Below are positions 47,001 through 56,029 of a DNA stretch of 64,000 bases, piece after piece. The notes below the pieces were generated by a model. It was not told the origin of the DNA, ran no database searches, and saw nothing but the letters and a program-made list of their open reading frames with translations. The stretch's first letter is position 1, and every line of letters begins with the position of its first letter. A program made the translations under genes and the position numbers. This DNA is from Lantana camara (lineage: Eukaryota > Streptophyta > Magnoliopsida > Lamiales > Verbenaceae): positions 49,920,501-49,984,500 of the forward strand of contig CM074860.1 in the NCBI GenBank assembly GCA_037501455.1, read 5' to 3'.

Positions 47001-47231
47001 TCTCGATCCTCAATCATCACCGGAACATCCCTGTAAACCTGATCCGTCTCTCGCCTACTACCAAAAGGAGAACTAACTATATAGCGCACAAAAGAGCAGA
47101 TAGCAGGCAAAGATAGAGTAATAGCAATAGAATGCGCAAGAAAGGAGTGTGCAGCTCCTGGATCAAATAATGTATGCATGTTCGTGTCATGAATGCATAT
47201 AGTACCTTCAACGACTGCAGCATGGTCGATC
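44032..47231 (-). pseudogene. R9 pol (PR to chromodomain), heavily broken
   Basis: Protease (LFDPGAAHSF, with Ala for Thr), RT with IDDIL, RNase H, integrase with SVRDPRFTSK and HPQTDGQTER, GPF box and chromodomain are all recognisable. Damage: TAG near 46577 and TAG near 46353 (both Gln in relatives), a deletion of about 180 nt between LQTLKE and LGLAGYY near 46105, a 22-bp duplication near 45858-45911, a deletion of about 34 nt in RNase H after FTD (near 45705), a frameshift near 44640, and Gln-to-stop changes near 44610 and 44158. The SDRD motif of integrase reads SVRD, so a catalytic Asp is lost. Most stops are C-to-T changes. Confidence 0.9.
45858..45911. repeat. 22-bp direct repeat in R9 RNase H
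   Basis: GTACACAACCTAGACCTTCC plus TT occurs at 45858-45879 and 45890-45911, a local duplication of period 32 absent from R2 and R12. It breaks the YTDASKEG region. Confidence 0.9.
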
Positions 47232-47236
47232 TCAGC

Positions 47237-49408
47237 TGTAACATCCCGCTCGTCCGGCCCTACAGGTACGTTGTAACAAGAGTTTTATTTGTGTTTTAAA
47301 TTAATTAATTAATTAAGCAATGGTGTGTTATTTTAATTATTTCGTAATTATATGAAACTACTTGAATTATTTGATTTAAATGCCAAAATGTGCCTAAGTG
47401 TTTAAATTATTTGAAATCTTGTAAAATGTGAATTTATAATATATGAATTTATTTCCCGAGCATGCTAATTTCATGAATTATGTGATAAACGTGTTTTAAG
47501 GATGTAATTGTGTAATTTTATAATATGTGGACTTAATTGAAATTTGGTTCTTGGACTTAATTGTAACATTTTGAAAGTTTTGGACTCATTTGAAAAATGA
47601 GCCATTTTAGTACGCTTGCGTACATTTTAATTCGTATCTTGTGCTACGGCACTCGGATTCAAGTGCCGTCTTCTGCGTTCAACTCCTTTCGACGATCCAG
47701 ATGCAACGGAATAAGTTTCGTAATTTTTCGATGCCGTTTAGACCTCCGACGACGCGAATTTCAGCCCCTCGTGCCCTATTACACACCTATGACCAGTATT
47801 TTGAGCTATGGGACCCATCCTTCACCAATTCTTTGATTTTAAGACATTTTGTAGCCACATATCTCTCTCATTTCCTTCTCCCTCCCACGAGATCAGCAGC
47901 CACATGAGCAAGGAGGAGAGATTTCCACTATTCATCAACTTCAAGCCCAAGATTTGCTCAATATCTCTGTCCGTAATCCTTATGATTTGTGCTTCAATAT
48001 ATGCTCCATTTTTTGTCTTATACTTGAGGTTTTATGCATGATTGAAGAGAGGCATGAATAGTTAGGTTTTCTCCAAAATTTTGAATACATGCTCATATGT
48101 GTTTATTATGAGTTCTAAGCTAGAGAATGAGTTCATTTATGTCCCTTTATCTCGTTTCTTTACATTAAATACGTGGTGGTCATGTGAATTAACTTCTACC
48201 ATTAATGAACTTGAGCTTATGAAAGAAAAATGGAGGATTTTGGACTCAAAACCGAACTGCTGTCACAACTCAAAGTTGTTGTCAATATACTACTGTTTTA
48301 ATGATGTTTTGCATGAATTTTAAGCATGAAATGCGTTGTAAATGATCAGATTTCGTGGTTCTCTGTTACATGATGTTGTTGCCCTGCTTTAACCTTCATT
48401 TTAGATGCATTATGATTGAGTTTGAGCCTGAAATGAACTGTTGCACGTTGCTACTTGTTGTTACGTATTTGCTGTTAGTTTTGTGAAGTTTTGAGCTTGA
48501 TTCTTGCATGATTTGAGGCCTAACTTACATGTAATGCTCCAGCCCTGTTTTATGATCATGTTGCATGCATTTAACCTTCATTTAGATGCAAATTGAGTGA
48601 GTTTTAGGCTTGAAAAACGGACTACATACCTGCTGTCAATTTGCTGTCAGTTTTGTGTTTTTGAGCATGAAATTTGCATGGTTTTGTCTTGAATTTCGTT
48701 GCTTAACTGCTGCCCCTGTTATGTTGTATTGATGCCTACCTTTAACCATCATAGTAGCTGCAAATGGATGAGTTTTATGCATGAAAAGAGACTGGAAAAT
48801 CTGCACCTTTCTTACCGAGTTGCTGTCAGGATTTTGTGCCTTGTTTGTTAATTCTTTGAGCTCCATTTCATGTGAAATTGCATGGTTATGAAGTATTTGA
48901 ATTGCCTTACATGTTAGCTTTGTTTTCCCAAGCTTTCAACTCTTATTTCAACTCCAAACTTGATGAAATGGCTGCTTGAATCCATGCCCTTCTTTGCTTC
49001 AATTTCTTGCACGTTTGAAGTGATCTTTGTTGCTGCAAGTATGACCTGAAAATATGATGTATTAATGTTCATTCCAGCATGATTTATGTGTTTTATTGGC
49101 ATGAGAATTTCCCTTGAAGCTACTGCTGCTGCTGCTGCGAATTCCTTCAAAAGAAAATGACTTGACACGGCCGTGTTGTGTTTTTGGCTTTGGAAATTAA
49201 ATCGGACACGGCCGTGTCCATTTTGAATTGAAAACCAACACGGCCGTGTCATGCATCTGAATTTGGAAATTGGTTTAGAATTTCAACAGCTGCGTGCATG
49301 CATGCAAATTTTGTATTAAATTGTGATGTATGGAAATTGCATGTTTACGTGGGGGCTTGCATGTATTTAATTCCCATGCATGAAATGCTATCAATGTGCA
49401 TGTGTGTA

Positions 49409-49449
<41 letters not shown>

Positions 49450-51657
49450 CATTATAATGCATGATATTTGTATATATATAATTAATGCATGGAAGTATAT
49501 GGTATAGGTGCATGTGTGTGAACGTGACTGTGGTTGCATGCGTGTGTAGTGTATTGTTACGTGCATGTGCATGTAAATAGATATTAAGCTAAATTTGTTT
49601 ATTAATTTGTATAATATGCTATAAACCTTAGTTTAATTTATGTATTTAGTTTAAAGTGAGTGATATGTGCTATAAACCTTATTTAATTTTATAAACCGGT
49701 TTGTTTATAATATTAACTTGCTATATGATATGTTATAATTCTCGGTTTGATTTTATGAATTTAAATTTAATATGAGTTGCATGTGATACCTTGTATAATT
49801 TGAAATTTAGATTTAATTTAGATGCTCGATTAATTATGCTCTCACGTTCCTTTAAATGACTTAAGTATTTTTCTGTTTGCTTGAATGAATTAGAACTTTG
49901 TCTATTTATTTAATATGTCAATCCCTTGTCTCTTTTATGACTTGTATGCTAAGTGAATATATTAAATGTATTATATTGACTTTATGAATTTATTTGATAT
50001 GAGTTATGATCTTAAGTGGCTTAAGTGGTACATTTAACGTTTTCTTGCATTTCTTGCTCTCTTTATAAACTTGAACTTATGAATGCTTGAGATAAGCCAT
50101 AATATGGTATTTTATGAGTTTATTTGATGAGTGGTGAGTTTAATTCTTGAATTATTTGTGTGATATGTCTTTATTTGCCTCGATATGCCTAAGAATGAGC
50201 TTATTTGAAGTACATTGCATCATATGCACCCATATGCATCGTCGAGCATCTAATTGGTCCATATTGAGTCTAAGGTTGTTTTTGTTATTTGTTTGGTCCA
50301 GTGGTTCGTCTCGGGGGTGACGACGTGGTTCCGTGAGCATCTTTTTGCTCTTCTTTTGTCTCTGCTTCTTCTTGAAGGTGAGGTTTTTGTTCTTTTAGTT
50401 AATAAGACCTACAACCCTAATTTGTATTTTGAACCCGTATGTGATGTATATATATATATATATATATAGATACGTGTTTAATACGTATTTTGTGGGATAT
50501 GTCCCGTTTGTCACGAGACTTTGAAAACGCTTTTATAAGTATATACACTCTATTTTCGTTGCTCTCTTGAAAAGATTTGATAAGTGTGTGTGTGTGTGTG
50601 AGCGAGATAATCTTCGTGATAAGTATAAGTGTATGTTTGGGCCTCGGAGTAGTGGTATGCGATCTCGGGTCGGCCATGGGATCGCCGGGCTCTCTCATCA
50701 ACACAACTCCACAAAAGGGAGACTTAGCCCATCATCGGGAGGTCGAGGGGAAGGTGGGTCTTCTTGAGCCAACGGTGTGCTACGTGACCCGTCGAAGGAG
50801 CGGGTGGATCCCCCGTTTCATTAAGTTTATAAGTGGGGTTTGAGGGTAGCGTCTCTCTCCCCAAACGGTGTAAAGGTGGAATTGATTTATGTACTTTGTT
50901 TTGCTTATGTTATGGAGTAAGTAGGTTAGAACTCGTTCTCACCGAGTTATTATGCTTTGTTTATAGTTATGAAACGGGGGTGGATTTCTAAACGTTAAAA
51001 CTTGGTTGAATTTGGCCTTCGGTCTTAAACCCCTTTTTTCTTATATGTAGTATCACGGGTCAAAATGTTTTAGATTGCCAAAAACCACACCCGGTTCATG
51101 AACCCCCTCCAGCTTTGATTATGCTTTCTTCTTATATATGTATGAGTGCGTGTGTTAGCCCCCTCACCAGTCTTTAGGACTGACCCTCGTGGTTGTTTTC
51201 CCCTTTTTCCCCTTTTTGAGTTGCAGGTGCTTGGAGATTTGAGCTAGGCGGTTGTCTTGTGTCGTGGTTGTGGATAGCTCGAGTCCCATGCATTGTATTT
51301 GGTTTCCTTACTCATTTTTTGCTAGTTTTGAAATATGTATAAACTTATGCTTTAGAATTTTTGATTTTGGTTAATTGTATGACTTAATTTGGCCCAGGTT
51401 GGGCATAACATGTATAATTATTTTATTTAACCCTAGTTGGAAAGCATATATATTTGGTTATTTGAAATCCCGGTGCTTCCGCATTCGTTATTTATTTTTA
51501 TTGCACACTCTGAGTAGGGTCTAGACCACCTAGCTTAGGTTGTCGTTTTGTTTGTCACCCGTTCGCCATGGCTTGATCGTGAGTGGAGTCCCCATTTCGT
51601 CTCACGTGTCGGACTATGGTGCGGGGGATGTGGTGCCCTTCGCTCCGGGGTGTTACA
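47237..51657 (+). mobile_element. R10: solo LTR, 4421 bp, TSD TCAGC
   Basis: Begins TGTAACATCCC, ends GGGGTGTTACA; perfect TSDs TCAGC at 47232-47236 and 51658-51662, inserted in the gag-pol frame of R9. No primer site, polypurine tract or pol domain, so it is a solo LTR. It has ACAG/GTACGT near the start, a (GCT)n tract at about 49120-49138, three palindromes (49164-49253), (AT)n around 49410-49448, a 76-nt block at 50302-50377 between GGTCCAG and GTGAGG, (GT)n near 50585, acceptor GTTGCAG near 51227, and arms GCTAGGCGGT (51243-51252) and ACCACCTAGC (51525-51534). Its family is not otherwise present here. Confidence 0.94.
49164..49253 (+). repeat. Palindrome cluster in R10 LTR (3 units)
   Basis: Three units around ACACGGCCGTGT: GACACGGCCGTGTT, GGACACGGCCGTGTCC and AACACGGCCGTGTCA. 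They have the same core and alternating arms as the R12 LTR, but half the number. They directly follow a (GCT)n tract. Confidence 0.9.
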
Positions 51658-51662
51658 TCAGC

Positions 51663-52771
51663 ATCCTGCTCCCTCCAGCAAACGCGTAAGCCCGAGCTCT
51701 CACTAGTGGCCTCTGGCCTGCGGGTGGCGGATCCTGACGATCCGGACAACCATTAACCCGGTGCTCGTCACTCCCACAGATCAAACACAATCCCAACCGT
51801 CTTCTGCAGTTATCATAAGTATGTGTAGGGAGTCCACAAAATCTGCAGCCCGGTCTCTGAGGTGGCTGTGGTGGTGCTGGAGCTCGTGGAGCTTTCTGAG
51901 GTGGTCCTGTAGCTTTAAATTTCTTCCCGGAGTCCTTCGGTGCTGGAGGTGCAGAGTAAGCTATAGGCCTCTTTCCCGAGCTCGATCCTTGTCCTGACCT
52001 CGAACCTGAGCCCTGTCCAGTGCAGGGAATAGGTTTCCTAGCATGGTCTGACTCCTCGACCTTCAAAGCTTTGGTGGTAGCTTTGGCCCAGGTTCTCGTG
52101 TTAGCCGCTTTCAAAGCATCCTGAATATCTGGCCTGAGTCCCAGTACGAACTGCATCGCCTTGTGAAAGTCATCATTCGCTATGTTGGGTGCATAGCGAG
52201 AAAGTCTCTCAAACTCAGCGATGTACTGGCCCACTGATATCCCTCCTTGCTTTAACTCGGTAAACTCTCTCAACCTGAGAGTACGGGAAGCTGGAGGAAT
52301 GAACTTGTTTCTGAACTCTTGCACAAACACCTCCCACGTGATATCTGTCCCGGAAGCCTCCAAGACTATCTGAGTGCTCTCCCAGCAGGAGTAGGCCTCG
52401 CCCTGAATCAGAGTAAGAGTGCAGCGGGCTTTCTCCTGAGTGTCGCAAGGAATGAGCTGCCAAATTTTCTCGACCTCTTTCAACCACATCTTAGCCTGAA
52501 TATCGTCGCCCTTATAGAACTTTGGGGGACTCTGATTCTGAAACTCTCGTAGTATAGCCGAGATAAGGTTCTCCTGTGGGACTACGGTGTAGGTGGTGCT
52601 GGAGGAACCCACCCTTTCCTGTAGCCTCTGATCAATCAGCCCCACCACTGCGTTCATGAAGTCCTGGGGCTGTGCCTGAGGAGGTGGAGGAGGGGGTGAT
52701 CTATCATGGTGATGACGGCGATGATGCCGATGTTTCGGGGATCGATTACGACGATGTCTGTCACGATCCAT
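51663..52771 (-). pseudogene. R9 gag, cut by R10
   Basis: 370 codons open from ATG 52771 in the context CAGGATGG. The N-terminus alternates Arg, His, Asp and Ser and is followed by six prolines. Then comes the retrotransposon gag core (FYKGDDIQAK, ELKQGGISVGQYIAEFERL), a Gly/Ser/Lys linker and two CCHC knuckles, C309-C312-H317-C322 and C329-C332-H337-C342. One base is missing just before the R10 site, so gag was already out of frame with protease there. This is the longest open gag of the R2/R3/R9/R12 group. Confidence 0.9.
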
Positions 52772-53003
52772 CCTGAAATCAAATCACTACACATGCGTGG
52801 TTGATTAATAAATGCAATATGTGCAAATAATTCCATAATATCAATAAAGCACACATTTAAAAGAACCAAGTAGCTCAAATAATTCAAGAATTCAAGTAAA
52901 TCACGTAATTCAATTAAATCAAGACTCTCAGGTGACAAGTAATCCTATGCCGTGTGACCTAGACTCACAAGACACGACTCGAGAACCTCTGTTTTGCAAC
53001 CGG
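52772..53003 (-). other. R9 5' leader
   Basis: About 230 bp without an ORF, homologous to the R3 leader. It ends TGATTTCAG directly before GATG of gag. Confidence 0.7.
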
Positions 53004-53015
53004 GCTCTGATACCA
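53004..53015 (-). other. R9 primer-binding site, initiator tRNA-Met type
   Basis: The minus strand reads TGGTATCAGAGC, eight bases inside the LTR starting at 53024. Confidence 0.93.
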
Positions 53016-53023
53016 CCTTGAGA

Positions 53024-55099
53024 TGTAGCACCCTAACCCCCAAGCCACTACATCCCCCGCACTATAGCCCGATCCACATACAAAATGGACAGTCTGTTCA
53101 TAAACCGAAACTATAGCGAACGGGTGACAATCAAGAAACAACGGGCTAGGCGGGACACTCCCCAACACAATCAAAGCCAAGGATATGAAATTTAAAAGCG
53201 GAAACATTTAGGTTAATACGTATAGGTACAATATTTACCAAAATAAATACATAGTAGGTACCAACATTAACAATCAATACATTATCATCCCTTATATAAC
53301 ATACATGTCCAAGTCCAAAATGCATTAACAATCATCATAACATGCTACTCCAAAAGTTCTATACATGGAAGACAAAATTCTAGACTCGGTGGAATGCAAG
53401 ACCTGACTCGATGCCCGCCTAGCACGACCGAGTACCTGAAAAGTGGAGTATCAGTCTACCGAAGACTGAGTGAGGGGCAATATATATATAACACACGTCA
53501 CATGTAAGTTATAGTCTCGGGTGAAGACTTGGAAATGAAATAAATATAAAGTTCAAGAATAGCTTGTTCTTTGCCCAAGACTACAACTCTCCAATTTAAC
53601 ATTTTATCTTGTCAATTTCATGAATCATGTGGCCCGACGAGTGAGGGCAATTCTCCAACTTTTACACCAACGTGAACAATACGTGTTTGCTTGAATAATT
53701 CAATATGTGATCATGCATTTCATTTAGTGCTCAATTAGACATAATCATGCTTGAAACATGCAATAACCCGAGGACAATCAGTGGTGCCGGACCCGTCCCC
53801 AGTCTCCTTCTTCCTCCGAGTGATAATGGGTTTGCAACGCCCAACTATCCACGACATGGTGTATGTCGGGAACATGACTCCCACGCACGGAACTCCTTCC
53901 ACCACTAATCTCCTAGTGGCTTCGGGGGTGATCCCAATGAGGTGAGGATAGAGCAAGAGTTACCCGTCAGCCCTTGCTTTCCCGGTTGGCTCAAGCTACT
54001 ACCCTCGGGCCCAAGTGCAATCATGAACTCGCCAAAACATGCTTGAAATCATGAACAATCATGGCTTGCTTGCTTGAAAATATTTATGGTTTGAAAACGA
54101 TTATAGATATAATATGTTTTGGCCGAAAATATCACATAAAGGTTGTAAGGTTCTAAGTACCTAGAACAAAACCTCACCTGTACAACAAAATATGACAAGG
54201 ATATACTTTAGTGAGTCTGCGCCTTGTCCACGGCCTCATGATCTGTGCAAACACTACGTGTATACGTGAGACATGACTCAAAATGGACCAAATATAACGA
54301 ACGGCGAAAATGCAACGAGATGACGAGCAATATGGAATGTAGCATGGAAATATCTTGGTTTGGCGTGTATTCAATCATATAACAGCAATTTGGGATCAAA
54401 GAAGTGATTGGGTAGAAATCCCAAAATCGAAATTTTATGAAGTAGCTTTTGCTCTGCCAGACGGTATGGGAACGGCCGTTCCGGCTTCCCTTTGAAAATG
54501 GGAAGGGCCGTTCCCATGCCTTCCGAGAACGCGCCAACGTTTTAAATTTTAAAAACGTGCTTTAGCTGGGAACGGCCCTTCCGGCACGCAGGCCAAAATG
54601 GGAACGGCCGTTCCCAGGTTCGGCTGCCTATTTTGAATCTGAAGCGTGGGAACGACCGTTCCCATAGGACCTTAAGGCGGGAAGGGCCATTCCCGCTTCT
54701 GCAACTGAAAGAAAACAGAGCAGAATAGAGCATAGCTATGGCAACAATCAACAAAGCCACAAAATCCAAGTTTCATCAATAAAAGCGATGAATTTCTGGT
54801 AATACACATGCATATATGTTCAAGACATGATAATATACCACCTAAACACTGAATTCATGAAAAATCATCAAGAACTCCAAGTTTCAAGTTCAAGCTCATC
54901 TCAATATATATAACTCCATATTTTGTAAGAATTCAAGCCATAAATCAAGATATAATCATGTAATCATGCTTCAATCAACAAATAATCCATTTATGCCATA
55001 ATTCTCAAACTCTAGCTCACATATATTTGATCAAAATTCATCAAACCATGCACATACCCACCTTTAAATGAAAACAAATGAAGAAAGGAGATGAAGGTG
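53024..55099 (-). repeat. R9 5' LTR, outer part missing
   Basis: Matches 41450-43433 of the left copy, then changes to unrelated sequence after GATGAAGGTG at about 55099. About 560 bp of the sense start are gone. It has intact arms GCTAGGCGGG (53145-53154) and CCCGCCTAGC (53414-53423), the 65-nt block at 54178-54242 and six palindromes. The segment around 54324-54346 is in the opposite orientation in the left copy. Confidence 0.92.
54468..54696 (-). repeat. Palindrome cluster in R9 right LTR (6 units)
   Basis: Six GGGAACGGCCGTTCCC-type units aligned one to one with the left copy. More units are symmetric here (for example near 54600), so decay differs between the two copies. Confidence 0.92.
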
Positions 55100-55660
55100 G
55101 TCCGTAGGCTTAAGATATGTGATTGTTGGGCAACAACGCATAGTGGGCATGACGGCAAGTTGCCTATGAGCTTGAAGGTAAGTCCTAAGCTTCGTGCGGG
55201 ATAACTGTGGGTTGATGGCAAGTTGAATTACCCTTGGACTTACGAGTTGCCCTACTCGGGCGAGAAGCAAGCGAAGGGCGCCGAGGCGCACCTAAGACCG
55301 AAGCGTCCCGAGCGAGCGACGAGCACGAGAATTGCGTGTTGGGCGCGCTAGCGACCCTTCATGCCGAGACGGAGCAAGTATGCTCCCGTGCCATCAAGAG
55401 ATCCATTGTTGGGATCCGAGATTATGGGACGTATGGTAAGCATGCTAGCTTGTATAACATGAATGGACGAGTAATGAACACGAAGTGCGGTACGCGTAAG
55501 CATTCGGAAGATATCGCTAGTACGCGATGATGCTAAGAAGAGCAAGGGTCATCATAAAGACTCGAGGATGGAAGGCAGACCGAAGGTTTTGGAGAACCTG
55601 AGGGAGCTTCACTGGCAAAAAATTGTTCCGCTGTGCAAGTAAAAGAGTCCGCCCGTGACA
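55100..55660 (+). repeat. R11 LTR 3' end (partial)
   Basis: About 560 bp, richer in GC than its neighbours (AAGCGAAGGGCGCCGAGG-type sequence). The start is missing. I find no palindrome cluster and no GCTAGGCGGG arm. A plus frame at 55234-55530 is open but does not resemble any protein I know. Confidence 0.65.
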
Positions 55661-55662
55661 GG

Positions 55663-55674
55663 TGGTATCAGAGC
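55663..55674 (+). other. R11 primer-binding site, initiator tRNA-Met type
   Basis: TGGTATCAGAGC, two bases after the LTR end CCGTGACA. Confidence 0.9.
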
Positions 55675-56029
55675 CCGGATTCAATCCGGGATGGAAGTTG
55701 ATTAGTACGAAGTTGAAGATGTACCTTCCGAGAACCCGATGCTGAAACCTAGACTTATGGACCGAAAACATGCCGGTTTGCTGCACGTAAAGTGTAGGCA
55801 CATTGAAAGTGGCTTTAAATTGCCGCAATGAGCCGTTGTGGGTCGTGTATGGTTTTGGGGATGCCGTGTACCAAAGAATTGATCCGTGAAGCATCTGGGA
55901 TAAACAATGGGTGTTGCTTTTAGAAAGCGAGCTTAGTACAACAATTTAGCTCCGAAAGCCTTACAGAAAGGTTGTAGCTTGGGTAAATAATAGTAATTTG
56001 AGTTGCGATTTCGACTTGCAGTTTGGCGA
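55675..56029 (+). other. R11 leader, interrupted by R12
   Basis: About 355 bp after the primer site with no clear ORF in sense. The last five bases GGCGA (56025-56029) are the expected left TSD copy of R12. Confidence 0.6.

Larger units (their letters stand above)
41450..55099 (-). mobile_element. R9: chromovirus, decayed, split by solo LTR R10
   Basis: In sense: 5' LTR 53024-55099 (outer part missing), primer site 53004-53015, leader, gag 51663-52771, solo LTR R10 (47237-51657), pol 44032-47231, polypurine tract and full 3' LTR 41450-43993. Without R10 it spans about 9.2 kb. The LTR copies are about 94-95 percent alike by eye. The left flank AACAA (41445-41449) is R7 LTR; the right side joins R11 without an LTR end, so a TSD cannot be checked. 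Confidence 0.92.
55100..56029 (+). mobile_element. R11: LTR end, primer site and leader of another element
   Basis: A different, more GC-rich sequence. The LTR end is CCGTGACA at 55660, the primer site TGGTATCAGAGC is at 55663-55674, and the leader runs to 56029, where R12 is inserted. The left part of the LTR is lost at the junction with R9. No coding region remains in the window; the gag should continue beyond R12. Confidence 0.75.

Noticed and set aside
53033..53042. Telomere-like CCCTAACCC (also 41459-41468, and GGGTTAGGG near 32313)
   Set aside because: Single copies within LTRs, not tandem arrays.
55234..55530. Plus-strand ORF of 98 codons in the R11 LTR
   Set aside because: Composition follows the GC-rich LTR, no protein family is recognisable, and the region is LTR by its end and primer site.
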